Below, one piece after another: positions 34,679 through 42,732 of a stretch of DNA of 64,000 nt; position 1 is the stretch's first letter, and each line of letters starts with the position of its first letter. The stretch comes from Nonlabens sp. Hel1_33_55 (GTDB taxonomy: Bacteria; Bacteroidota; Bacteroidia; Flavobacteriales; Flavobacteriaceae): assembly GCF_900101765.1 (NCBI RefSeq), contig NZ_LT627735.1:3069501-3133500 (forward strand), in the 5' to 3' direction. The translations under genes were made by a program, and so were the position numbers. The notes under the pieces are model-generated. The model ran no database searches. It saw nothing but the letters and a program-made list of their open reading frames with translations, and was not told the origin of the DNA.

Positions 34679-37600
34679 GGAATTTAGACCACTCAAACTT
34701 AGCGGACTCGAACCGCTGGTCATCACACCAGAAAGTAATTTCGTCAACGTTGGTGAACGTACCAACGTAGCAGGTTCCAAAAAATTCTTGCGACTCATTA
34801 ATGAGGACAAATACGATGAGGCGCTGGATATTGCCAGAGATCAGGTAGACAATGGCGCACAGATCATCGACATCAATATGGATGATGGAATGATCGACGG
34901 CAAAGCTGCTATGGTGAAGTTCTTAAATCTTATCGCTGCAGAGCCGGACATCTCCCGAGTGCCCATCATGATCGATAGTTCCAAATGGGAAATTATCGAG
35001 GCTGGACTGCAGGTAGTTCAGGGTAAATGTGTGGTCAACTCCATTAGCTTGAAAGAAGGCAAGGAAGAATTTAAAAAACATGCCACTGCCATCAAGCGCT
35101 ATGGCGCTGCCGTCATAGTTATGGCATTTGATGAGGTAGGTCAAGCCGATACCTATGAACGTCGCTGCGAGATCGCAAAACGCAGTTATGACATTTTGGT
35201 CGATGAGGTCAAATTTGCTCCAGAGGACATCATTTTTGACCTCAATATTTTCCCAGTAGCCACAGGAATGGAAGAGCACAAGCTTAACGCGCTCGATTTT
35301 ATCAATGGAACTCGATGGGTTCGTGAGAACCTGCCACATGCCAGCGTTAGTGGTGGCGTTAGTAATGTAAGTTTCAGCTTTCGTGGAAACGATAAGGTAA
35401 GGGAAGCGATGCACAGTGCCTTTTTATTCCACGCCATTAAGGCTGGAATGAACATAGGAATTGTGAATCCGGCAATGTTGGAAGTGTATGATGATATTGA
35501 TAAAGAGCTGCTTGATCATGTAGAAGATGTGTTGCTCAATCGCCGTGAAGATGCTACTGAAAGATTGTTGGACTACGCAGAAAATGTTACCCAAACGACC
35601 AGAACCAGTACCATAGATAATAGCTGGAGAGAATTGCCATTGCAGGATCGCATCACGAGAGCGCTTGTAAAAGGAATCGACGCACACATTATAGAAGATG
35701 TGGAAGAAGCTAGACAAGAATCAAGTGCACCTATCGAGGTTATTGAAGGTCACTTGATGACGGGAATGAACGTGGTTGGTGATTTATTTGGTAGCGGGAA
35801 AATGTTTCTTCCTCAAGTAGTCAAGAGCGCCCGCGTGATGAAAAAAGCGGTGGCTTATTTACTGCCTTACATTGAAGAGGAAAAGGAGAAACTTAGACTC
35901 CAAGCCCCTAAATCCCCTAAGGGGACTTTTTCTTCCTGGCGTACCGCAAACCCGATCGCCTACGGATTACTGAAGCAAAGAGTAAAGGAAAAGCGCAAGA
36001 ACCCGACTCTTGCCGAGCAGAAAATGTGGGAAGCGTTGAGCAATAAAAAATTGGATGGTTATAAATTCCGCAGGGAGCATATTATAGGAATGTACATTGC
36101 TGATTTTGTATGCTTAAAACATAATCTCGTCGTTGAAATCGATGGTGCCTATCACGACACACAAGAACAACAAGAAAAGGATCAGGAAAGAACCAACTGG
36201 CTTCAAGAAAACGGCTTTAAAGTCATAAGATTCAAAAACGAACAAGTTTTAAACGATATTGATGGTGTTCTTGACAAAATCAAGAAGGCCATCAAAGAAG
36301 TCCCCTCTGGGGATTTAGGGGCCGGCGCCCCAAAAATCCTCATGGCCACTGTAAAAGGAGACGTTCATGACATTGGAAAAAACATCGTTTCGGTGGTGCT
36401 GGCTTGTAATAATTATGAAATCATCGATCTAGGTGTGATGGTACCGCCAGAGAAAATTCTTGATGCTGCGATTGAGCATAATGTGGATATCATAGGCCTT
36501 AGCGGACTCATTACTCCATCATTGGATGAAATGGTTTACATCGCCAAAGAGATGAAACGCCGCAATTTTGAGGTGCCGTTAATGATTGGTGGTGCGACGA
36601 CCTCGCGAGCACATACTGCTGTAAAGATTGCGCCAGAATATGAAGGAACGATCGTCCACGTCAACGATGCAAGTAGAGCTGTAACTATCGCTGGTGAATT
36701 ATCTGGTGATAAGGATGAGGACTATTTCGCTTTCGCGAAAGCGAAAAAAGAAGAATACTCAAAACTACGAGACGAGTTTTTAGGTAGGGCAAAGAAGAAG
36801 GATTTCTTGACCATCGAACAAGCACGCAAACATAAATTCCCGATCGATTGGTCAACCTATGAAGCGGTAAAGCCTAAAAAAATAGGTGTTCACGAATTAG
36901 AAGATCTGGACCTAAAAGAAATTTCAGAATACATTGACTGGTCGCCATTTTTCCGTAGTTGGGATTTACATGGACGCTATCCAGATATTTTGACTGATGA
37001 TGTTGTGGGCGAGCAAGCCACAGAGTTGTTTGCAGATGCTCAGGAAATGTTGAATAAAATTATTGATGAGAATTGGCTAGAAGCCAAAGCACTTTACGGC
37101 TTATTCCCAGCAAATTCAAATGAGCAGGACGACATCGAAGTAAAAGGATCTGATGCAGACTTTGTCTTTAGAACCTTGCGCCAACAATCGAAAAAAGCTG
37201 CTGGCAAACCACAAATTGCTCTATCAGATTTTATTGCACCAACCGATTCTGGAAAACAGGATTATATAGGGGCTTTTTGTGTGAGCGCTGGTTTTGGCGT
37301 TCCAGAACGTGCCGCCCAATTTGAAAAAGACCACGACGATTATAATTCCATCATGCTCAAAGCCCTTGCGGACAGACTTGCCGAGGCTCTTGCTGAATAT
37401 CTGCACTTGAGAATACGTAAAGAATTCTGGGGTTATGCCAGCGATGAGCAGTTGGAGAACAACGATTTGATTCGAGAAAATTACAAGGGAATAAGACCAG
37501 CGCCAGGTTATCCAGCTTGTCCAGACCACCTAGAGAAAGAGACTATTTGGGAACTGCTTCAAGTAGAAGAGAAAATAGGAGTAACGCTTACGGAAAGCCT

Positions 37601-37769
37601 TGCCATGTGGCCAGCAGCAAGTGTTTCTGGATATTATATTTCGCATCCAGAATCTCGTTATTTTGGACTTGGTAAGATAAAGGAAGACCAAGTGCACGAT
37701 TATGCGGATCGTAAAGGAATCGCTTTCGCGAAAGCAGAAAAATGGCTCAACCCTAACATTGCTGATTAA
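34668..37769 (+). CDS. metH: Methionine synthase pterin/cap/B12/reactivation part with an in-frame DUF559 nuclease insertion
   Basis: Domain order in the 1033 residues: pterin-binding barrel (FVNVGERTNVAGSKKF; about 15-275); four-helix cap (about 310-410); a foreign segment at about 413-551; B12-binding Rossmann domain with the His567 ligand in GDVHDIGKN; and the SAM-dependent activation domain (about 700-1033, with RPAPGYPACPDH). The cap sequence ends PYIEEEKEK and the B12 domain resumes at APKILMATVKGDVHD, which normally follow closely. Without the insert the protein would be about 894 residues, normal for this half. The insert is a complete DUF559-like nuclease domain (Asp479, Glu490, Asp492) and keeps the frame. 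MetH may tolerate it because it falls in the flexible cap/B12 linker. Palindrome copies lie at 36728 (FAFAKAKK) and, degenerate, at 37721. Confidence 0.93.
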   Translation: MSDKEFRPLKLSGLEPLVITPESNFVNVGERTNVAGSKKFLRLINEDKYDEALDIARDQVDNGAQIIDINMDDGMIDGKAAMVKFLNLIAAEPDISRVPIMIDSSKWEIIEAGLQVVQGKCVVNSISLKEGKEEFKKHATAIKRYGAAVIVMAFDEVGQADTYERRCEIAKRSYDILVDEVKFAPEDIIFDLNIFPVATGMEEHKLNALDFINGTRWVRENLPHASVSGGVSNVSFSFRGNDKVREAMHSAFLFHAIKAGMNIGIVNPAMLEVYDDIDKELLDHVEDVLLNRREDATERLLDYAENVTQTTRTSTIDNSWRELPLQDRITRALVKGIDAHIIEDVEEARQESSAPIEVIEGHLMTGMNVVGDLFGSGKMFLPQVVKSARVMKKAVAYLLPYIEEEKEKLRLQAPKSPKGTFSSWRTANPIAYGLLKQRVKEKRKNPTLAEQKMWEALSNKKLDGYKFRREHIIGMYIADFVCLKHNLVVEIDGAYHDTQEQQEKDQERTNWLQENGFKVIRFKNEQVLNDIDGVLDKIKKAIKEVPSGDLGAGAPKILMATVKGDVHDIGKNIVSVVLACNNYEIIDLGVMVPPEKILDAAIEHNVDIIGLSGLITPSLDEMVYIAKEMKRRNFEVPLMIGGATTSRAHTAVKIAPEYEGTIVHVNDASRAVTIAGELSGDKDEDYFAFAKAKKEEYSKLRDEFLGRAKKKDFLTIEQARKHKFPIDWSTYEAVKPKKIGVHELEDLDLKEISEYIDWSPFFRSWDLHGRYPDILTDDVVGEQATELFADAQEMLNKIIDENWLEAKALYGLFPANSNEQDDIEVKGSDADFVFRTLRQQSKKAAGKPQIALSDFIAPTDSGKQDYIGAFCVSAGFGVPERAAQFEKDHDDYNSIMLKALADRLAEALAEYLHLRIRKEFWGYASDEQLENNDLIRENYKGIRPAPGYPACPDHLEKETIWELLQVEEKIGVTLTESLAMWPAASVSGYYISHPESRYFGLGKIKEDQVHDYADRKGIAFAKAEKWLNPNIAD
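35905..35932. repeat. Left inverted repeat of the DUF559 element
   Basis: It begins CCCCTAAATCCCCTAAGGGG and continues ACTTTTTC. The inner CCCCTAAGGGG is itself a hairpin. Read as protein it gives PKSPKGTFS. About 24 of 28 positions match the right repeat in inverted orientation. Confidence 0.8.
36294..36321. repeat. Right inverted repeat of the DUF559 element
   Basis: It contains GTCCCCTCTGGGGATTTAGG and ends GG. The inner CCCCTCTGGGG is again a hairpin. The host sequence that follows, GCCCCAAAAATCC, resembles the start of the left end (GCCCCTAAATCC), so both junctions read APK. Confidence 0.8.
36728..36743. repeat. 16-bp palindrome (in metH)
   Basis: Perfect copy, symmetric to 22 bp, coding frame AFAKA. 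Confidence 0.95.
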
Positions 37770-37785
37770 CACCAGAAATTATTAA

Positions 37786-38739
37786 ATGAAGATTACCGAC
37801 CATATAAAACAAGCGGAAAACACGCTGTTCAGCTTTGAAATCATACCGCCAGTAAAGGGGAAATCGATTAAGGAATTGTATGACAATATTGATCCCTTAA
37901 TGGAATTCAAGCCACCATTTATAGATGTGACCACCTCACGTGAGGAGTTTATATACATCGAGAAAAAAGGTGGTTTGTTAGAAAAGAAACTCACCAGAAT
38001 GCGCCCTGGTACCTTGGGGATTTGTGCAGCGATCCAGAACAAATATGACGTGGATACTGTACCGCATTTGCTTTGCGGTGGCTTTACACAGCAGGAAACC
38101 GAATATTTGCTGGTGGATTGTCAATATCTAGAAATTGATAATGTAATGGCATTGCGAGGTGACGCCCGTAAAGGAGATAAGCGCTTTGAGTGTACGGAAG
38201 GAGGCCATGAATTTGCGATCGATCTGGTCAAACAAATCGATCATTTGAATAAAGGGCACTACTTACATGACGTGATTGAAATTTCTTGCGATGTTGATTT
38301 TTGCATTGGTGTTGCTGGATATCCAGAGAAGCATGAAGAATCTCCCAGCATGAAAACCGACTTAAAACGTTTGAAGGATAAGGTAGATGCTGGTGCGCAT
38401 TATGTGGTCACGCAAATGTTCTTTGACAATCAAAAATATTTTGAATTTGTAAATGCTGCTAGAGATTTAGGCATTACTATTCCAATTATTCCAGGAATCA
38501 AGCCTATCGCGACTAAATCTCATTTGCAGTTGTTGCCGCAAACATTCCATCTGGACATGCCGCAAAATTTAGTTGACGCTGTGGAAAACTGCAAAACTAA
38601 TAAAGACGTACGTCAGGTAGGCGTGGAGTTTTGCATCGATCAGTGTCGTGAGTTACTGGCGAATGATGTTCCTGTTTTGCATTTCTATAGCATGGGAAAA
38701 AGCGATAATATTTACGACATTGCCAAAGCTATTTTTTAA
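37786..38739 (+). CDS. metF: 5,10-methylenetetrahydrofolate reductase
   Basis: The 317-residue flavoenzyme supplies 5-methyl-THF to methionine synthase. FSFEIIPPVKG at the N-terminus, FIDVTTSREE, MALRGDARKGD and AHYVVTQMFFDNQKYFEF, with PGIKPIATKSHL, are MetF marks. It starts 16 bases after metH and is surely in the same transcript under the SAM-I riboswitch at 33346, completing a methyl-transfer unit. Confidence 0.96.
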   Translation: MKITDHIKQAENTLFSFEIIPPVKGKSIKELYDNIDPLMEFKPPFIDVTTSREEFIYIEKKGGLLEKKLTRMRPGTLGICAAIQNKYDVDTVPHLLCGGFTQQETEYLLVDCQYLEIDNVMALRGDARKGDKRFECTEGGHEFAIDLVKQIDHLNKGHYLHDVIEISCDVDFCIGVAGYPEKHEESPSMKTDLKRLKDKVDAGAHYVVTQMFFDNQKYFEFVNAARDLGITIPIIPGIKPIATKSHLQLLPQTFHLDMPQNLVDAVENCKTNKDVRQVGVEFCIDQCRELLANDVPVLHFYSMGKSDNIYDIAKAIF

Positions 38740-38754
38740 TGTAGTTTCGCCCTA

Positions 38755-39936
38755 ATGACGAATCGTTTTATAATTCTTTTGGTTTTTCTCGCTTTGATGG
38801 CGCCTTGCGCCGCTCAGGTTTACACTGAGCAGAGTCGAAGTGTAAAAGCAAGTACCGCACAAACAAAAGAACAATTTCCAAAAGTTGCAACTATCGATGT
38901 ATCCTTGATGCACGGGACTATTTTGCAACATAACCCAGATATTTCTCACCTCATAACTAATCATCCTAAAGGTATTTTGCTTAGTTATAACCGCAAGACT
39001 TTTGGCGAAGAAGAATGGGAATCGCGCTATGGTTTTCCAGATTGGGGTTTTAGTGCTGCTTATCAGGATATGAAAAATTACAATCTTGGCGAGGCTTATA
39101 GCGCTTACGCGCATTATAATTTTCATTTTTTCAATCGTAATCTACAGTTTAGAGTAGGCCAAGGTCTAGCTTACATGACTAAGCCTTTTGACGTGGAGAC
39201 TAATCCGCAGAATAATGCCTATGGCACCACGATTACCAGCTCCACTTATCTAGTCGCTAATTACCGCAAAGAAAATATTTATAAAGGCCTAGGATTTCAT
39301 GCAGGTGCAAGCATCATCCATTACTCCAATGCTAATGTGCGCGCTCCTAATAATTCTACCAACACATGGTTTTTCAATGCAGGACTTAACTACACTTTAA
39401 ATCGTGATGAAATACCAGAGTATAAAATCTGGGAAAAGCGAGGTTACACAGAGCCGATCGGGATCAATGCTATGGCACGTTTAGGTTTTAACGAGAGTGA
39501 TTACCGTGGCAGCGGCCAGCATCCGTTTTATGATTTCTCAGTGTATGCAGATAAGCGCATCAATATCAAAAGCAGCCTGCATGCTGGAGCCGAATTATTT
39601 GTTGCCGAATTTCTGAGAGAATTCCGCGATTATCAGGCCAACAGTTTTCCAGAAAACGGAATCAACGGTGATGAAGATCATAAACGAGTAGGACTTTTTA
39701 TAGGACATGAATTGCACTTAGGAAAAACGAGTGTGTTGTCGCAATTTGGTTATTACGTGTATCAGCCTATCGAGTTTGAATCTAAGTTTTACAACAGACT
39801 AGGATTACAAAGAAGATTGACAGACAACATTTTTGCTAGCGTCACTGTAAAAGCACACGGCGCAAAAGCTGAAGGCGTGAGTCTAGGAATAGGCTATCGA
39901 TTCAAAGAAGTTTTTAATGCTAAAACTGAATTATGA
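38755..39936 (+). CDS. PagL-like acyloxyacyl hydrolase (lipid A deacylase family)
   Basis: A signal peptide (residues 1-20, ending CAAQ) is followed by a beta-barrel-like protein of 393 residues. The catalytic pair of the PagL family is visible as GASIIHYSNAN with His189 and Ser191, and the barrel ends FASVTVKAHGAKAEGVSLGIGYRF. PagL proteins remove an acyl chain from lipid A in the outer membrane; this longer Bacteroidota form may have another acyl substrate. Just after the signal peptide the gene carries a REP-like hairpin (38819-38846), read as VYTEQSRSVKAS, which seems to be an inserted repeat. Confidence 0.8.
   Translation: MTNRFIILLVFLALMAPCAAQVYTEQSRSVKASTAQTKEQFPKVATIDVSLMHGTILQHNPDISHLITNHPKGILLSYNRKTFGEEEWESRYGFPDWGFSAAYQDMKNYNLGEAYSAYAHYNFHFFNRNLQFRVGQGLAYMTKPFDVETNPQNNAYGTTITSSTYLVANYRKENIYKGLGFHAGASIIHYSNANVRAPNNSTNTWFFNAGLNYTLNRDEIPEYKIWEKRGYTEPIGINAMARLGFNESDYRGSGQHPFYDFSVYADKRINIKSSLHAGAELFVAEFLREFRDYQANSFPENGINGDEDHKRVGLFIGHELHLGKTSVLSQFGYYVYQPIEFESKFYNRLGLQRRLTDNIFASVTVKAHGAKAEGVSLGIGYRFKEVFNAKTEL
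38819..38846. repeat. REP-like hairpin inside the 5' part of the PagL-like gene
   Basis: Perfect 8-bp arms TTTACACT (38819-38826) and AGTGTAAA (38839-38846) enclose GAGCAGAGTCGA. The GAGCnnAGTCGA core is shared with repeats at 39975 and 40048. Confidence 0.6.
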
Positions 39937-39974
39937 AAGGAGATAAGAGTTCAGAGTTAGGAGTTGTAAATATG

Positions 39975-40001
39975 TCAGTTCGAGCGCAGTCGAGAACAGT
40001 T
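39975..40001. repeat. REP-like imperfect palindrome, copy 1
   Basis: The sequence CAGTTCGAGCGCAGTCGAGA followed by ACAGTT is an imperfect inverted repeat. A near-identical copy lies 73 bases downstream. Both sit between the PagL-like gene and the GIN-domain gene. Confidence 0.6.
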
Positions 40002-40047
40002 CAGTTTGATTCTATGTTGTTTAGAAATATTTTGAATTTTCTTATGC

Positions 40048-40077
40048 GTCAGTTCGAGCGACAGTCGAGAACAGTTA
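40048..40077. repeat. REP-like imperfect palindrome, copy 2
   Basis: The sequence GTCAGTTCGAGCGACAGTCG followed by AGAACAGTTA repeats copy 1 with one base inserted. It ends 12 bases before the probable start of the next gene. Confidence 0.6.
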
Positions 40078-40088
40078 GAAGCGTAGCG

Positions 40089-40847
40089 ATGTTTTCACTT
40101 ACAATGATTCTAATAATAAGCACAGCAACCAGTTGCGACAGTGAAGATGGTTTGAACTGCACACAAACAGCAGGTGATATCCAGAGTTTTGAAGTAGAAG
40201 TAGATGCATTTGATAAAGTCGTAATCTTTGAACGTATGGGCGCCACCTTTAAACAAGGACCCGTTCAAAGAGTTGTTGTTACTACCGGAGAAAATCTATT
40301 CAATGATATTGATGTCAAAGTAGTTGATGGCCAACTTCAAATTGTGAATAATAACGGCTGTAACGTCATAAGAGATTATGGAATAACGCAAATCGAAATC
40401 ACATCACCCAACCTAACCGAAATTAGAACTAGCACCGGAGAAGATCTTAAGAGCGACGGTGTTCTTAACTACCCTAATCTCACTCTATTGTCAGAAGATG
40501 CTACCGTGGAAGAAGATTTCTATAACACTGATGGTGATATGCGTATGCAACTCAATACCCAGAATCTCAGAATCGTTTCTAATAATTTGAGCTACTTCTA
40601 TTTAAGTGGTTCGGTACAGAATGCAGATATCACTTTCCTTGAAGGCGATGGACGTATTTATGCTGAAGATCTTGAAATTCAAAACGCTCAAATTTTTCAT
40701 CGTGGCACCAGCGAGTGGCGCATGGATGTAAAACAAAACATCGCCGGAACCATTAATGGCTACGGCGATGTGATATTAGATATAGAACCAGTTACTGTCG
40801 ACGTTGACGTCACCTGGCAAGGTCGATTGATCTTTCTAAATAACTAG
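40089..40847 (+). CDS. GIN-domain (DUF2807) putative lipoprotein
   Basis: The frame is open from 39933, but residues before 40089 are encoded by the two REP-like repeats and look non-genic. The ATG at 40089 gives a short lipoprotein signal peptide with lipobox TATSC at Cys16. The 252-residue protein is then a right-handed beta-helix-like sequence with alternating short strands (FDKVVIFERMGATF, QRVVVTTGENL, ITQIEITSPNLTEIRTS), typical of the auto-transporter-adhesin-head GIN domain. Function in this family is unknown. Its 3' end overlaps the convergent DUF2911 gene by four bases. Confidence 0.75.
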   Translation: MFSLTMILIISTATSCDSEDGLNCTQTAGDIQSFEVEVDAFDKVVIFERMGATFKQGPVQRVVVTTGENLFNDIDVKVVDGQLQIVNNNGCNVIRDYGITQIEITSPNLTEIRTSTGEDLKSDGVLNYPNLTLLSEDATVEEDFYNTDGDMRMQLNTQNLRIVSNNLSYFYLSGSVQNADITFLEGDGRIYAEDLEIQNAQIFHRGTSEWRMDVKQNIAGTINGYGDVILDIEPVTVDVDVTWQGRLIFLNN

Positions 40848-41443
40848 AGAAGCGTTATAGGTAACTCAGCTCTGTAAGTTCCCCAACCCATTTTCATGTG
40901 TACGACATTGTCGTTGTTAGGTGAATACAAAGCAATGCTTAAATTTTCAAGACTTTCATCTTCTGTAGTTACGGGAATAGTAGTTGTCACTACATCCATT
41001 TCAGACTTGTGAGAAAAATTTCCCCAACCATCGTTTTCAGCATTAATGTGGAATGTCCATTCATTCTCTGTAGGAACAACAACGATAGAATAGCGACCTG
41101 CTGGTAATACTTGGTCACCAATCATAGCATTACTCATCAATGTAATTTCTGTGCTTTCATTAGCTCCTAATCTCCACTTTTCGCCATATTTGGTAATTCC
41201 AGAATCCTTTACATCTGTAGAGGTAAATAGATTACGATCGTTTAAGGATGGTCTGCCGTAAAGCACTCTAATTTGTGGTTGCAATGCAGCTTTTTGTTCA
41301 TCCGTTTTCGCGAAAGCGCGCTTTGTAGATTGCGCTGGATAATAAGCGGCGTCCATCGGGCTTTTATCCATAGAAACAAATTCTTGTGAAGTTGCCGTAA
41401 AAGTGATCGCCATCGCTGCCGCTGCTAAAAGTATGTTTTTCAT
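40844..41443 (-). CDS. DUF2911 domain protein, exported
   Basis: The ATG at 41443 gives a signal peptide (residues 1-19, AAAAMAITFTATSQ). The 199-residue protein has the DUF2911 marks QPQIRVLYGRPSLNDR, YGEKWRLGANESTEIT and LPAGRYSIVVVPTENEWTFHIN. The fold is a small beta-sandwich of unknown function. A further 10 upstream codons are open but not signal-like. A degenerate palindrome (41303-41318) encodes RAFAKTD. Confidence 0.82.
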   Translation of the reverse strand: MKNILLAAAAMAITFTATSQEFVSMDKSPMDAAYYPAQSTKRAFAKTDEQKAALQPQIRVLYGRPSLNDRNLFTSTDVKDSGITKYGEKWRLGANESTEITLMSNAMIGDQVLPAGRYSIVVVPTENEWTFHINAENDGWGNFSHKSEMDVVTTTIPVTTEDESLENLSIALYSPNNDNVVHMKMGWGTYRAELPITLL

Positions 41444-41492
41444 GTTGTTATGTTGAAATATTTGTTCATACAATAATAAGCCGATTGTCGTC

Positions 41493-42284
41493 TCACGTTG
41501 TTAATTCTGTTCTAAAAAGCATCAGTCCACTACTGGGAGCGATGTGCGATAAATGGATAAGATTTGAACCATCTAAGGTTTTTTCAAATTCTTCAAAGGT
41601 CATTTTGCCCATTCCAAGGTCAAAAAGGGCACCCATCATGATCCTTACTTGGTGGCGTTTAAAACCTTTCCCGCTTACGCGAAAGCAAAAACTCTCCTCA
41701 GGAAAAAAGTTTGCTGTAAAGAGATTATTTTCTTCGATATAACAGCTGTCAACCATGCTGTTTGTATTGGTTTCCGCCGAAGGTTTGTAGGTATAGGACC
41801 AGAAATCCTTCTCGCCCACAAATAATTGTGCCGCCTTTTTCATGAGTTCTATATCCAGTTCTGACTTCATATAAACCATCAACGGCGCACAAAACGGATG
41901 GAACTTCTCGCCATGAGAGAATAGATAAATGTATTCCTTAACCTTAGGAGAATTAATGATATTGAAATCAGCTGTGGTAGGCTCAATGTGCAATGCCCTG
42001 ATATCGCTAGGCAAGTTGAGGTTGAATTCTTTTAGAAAAACATCAAGGTCAGCAATAGGTTCATCGTCCAGAAACAATTCAATCGCCGTTTCATTTACTG
42101 AAACTCGAGCGTCAGTTCTTCCGGCAGCAAGTATTTTGAAATTAGAATGATCAAAAACGAATCGCAGCGTGCGCTGCACCATGCGCTCTACTGTAGGAAG
42201 ATCAGGTTGTTTCTGCCAGCCATGGAATCGGAAGCCCAGATACTGGAGTTTTATGATGTAAAAGTGTCTTTCTTTTTTGAACAT
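41493..42284 (-). CDS. truA: TruA-family tRNA pseudouridine synthase
   Basis: The 263-residue enzyme has the catalytic Asp58 in AAGRTDARVSV and the family segments LQYLGFRFHGWQKQP, KEYIYLFS and SGKGFKRHQVRIMMGALFDLG. TruA makes pseudouridine at 38-40 of tRNA anticodon arms. The catalytic loop reads GRTDARVS instead of the usual GRTDAGVHA, so it could be a divergent paralogue with another position. A degenerate palindrome (41672-41687) is read as FCFRVSG. Confidence 0.82.
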   Translation of the reverse strand: MFKKERHFYIIKLQYLGFRFHGWQKQPDLPTVERMVQRTLRFVFDHSNFKILAAGRTDARVSVNETAIELFLDDEPIADLDVFLKEFNLNLPSDIRALHIEPTTADFNIINSPKVKEYIYLFSHGEKFHPFCAPLMVYMKSELDIELMKKAAQLFVGEKDFWSYTYKPSAETNTNSMVDSCYIEENNLFTANFFPEESFCFRVSGKGFKRHQVRIMMGALFDLGMGKMTFEEFEKTLDGSNLIHLSHIAPSSGLMLFRTELTT

Positions 42285-42329
42285 GTTGCAAAGATGTGGA
42301 ATCCTTTTATATCAAGAAAAATTATATTT

Positions 42330-42358
42330 ATACGTATATTTATATTAAGTATACGTAT
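42330..42358. promoter_or_regulatory. Paired ATACGTAT palindromes, possible toxin-antitoxin operator
   Basis: Two identical 8-bp palindromes ATACGTAT lie at 42330-42337 and 42351-42358, both preceded by T. Their centres are 21 bp apart, two helical turns, so a dimeric or tetrameric regulator could bind on one face. They are about 70 bases before the antitoxin start. Confidence 0.5.
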
Positions 42359-42428
42359 GTTTTTACAATAGTACTACATTACTTAGAGACCGATGCTACT
42401 TTCGAGCGGCATGACAAAGGAGTTAATT

Positions 42429-42731
42429 ATGAAAAAGAAATTGACATTAAGTATCGATGAAGATGTAATCAATAAAGCAAAACAATATGCTCAAGGAACG
42501 GATCGTAGTTTATCAGAATTAATAGAAAATACACTTCGAAGGATATTCAATGGCACGAATATCAGTGAACCTAACACGCTCTATGATGTTGGAAATGCAG
42601 ATAAGAAAGATAAACGAACAGGTTGGAAATTGCCAGAATTCTTAGAAGGTATAGCAGGTGTTGCTCCCTTGGATATTGATTACGTGAAAGATCGGGATAT
42701 AATTAGAGAAGAGCGTTATTCAAAGCAGTAG
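42429..42731 (+). CDS. Antitoxin of the DUF6364 / ribbon-helix-helix-like type
   Basis: The 100-residue protein starts MKKKLTLSIDEDVINKAKQY, a ribbon-helix-helix DNA-binding beginning, followed by SLSELIENTLRRIF. The C-terminal half is hydrophilic and likely wraps the toxin. It is followed one base later by a PIN-domain gene, the standard VapBC-like order with antitoxin first. The ATG at 42429 is chosen; a frame extension to 42393 has no similarity. Probable autorepression is suggested by the upstream palindromes. Confidence 0.85.
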   Translation: MKKKLTLSIDEDVINKAKQYAQGTDRSLSELIENTLRRIFNGTNISEPNTLYDVGNADKKDKRTGWKLPEFLEGIAGVAPLDIDYVKDRDIIREERYSKQ

Positions 42732-42732
42732 C

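Larger units (their letters stand above)
35905..36321 (+). mobile_element. 417-bp element with inverted-repeat ends encoding a DUF559 endonuclease-like domain, inserted in metH
   Basis: The segment is 139 codons, in frame at both ends. It starts and ends with inverted repeats of about 28 bp (35905-35932 and 36294-36321) sharing CCCCTAAATCCCC and GGGGACTT. Between them is a PD-(D/E)XK fold of the DUF559/Vsr-like type: NPTLAEQKMWEAL, GYKFRREHIIGMYIADFVC, LVVEIDGAYHDTQ, RTNWLQENGFKVIRFKNEQVLNDIDGVL. The nuclease-like core has no stop or gap. No transposase is present, so it may move by its own nuclease or with help in trans. This is inference from structure. Confidence 0.8.

Noticed and set aside
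35887..36345. Intein in MetH
   Set aside because: The insert lacks the N-terminal splice Cys/Ser, the TxxH block and the C-terminal HN plus nucleophile; its ends are DNA inverted repeats encoding PKSP/SGDLG-type sequence, so a persistent insertion fits better.
39933..40088. N-terminal extension of the GIN-domain lipoprotein
   Set aside because: The extension is encoded by two REP-like repeats and would hide a good lipoprotein signal peptide starting at 40089.
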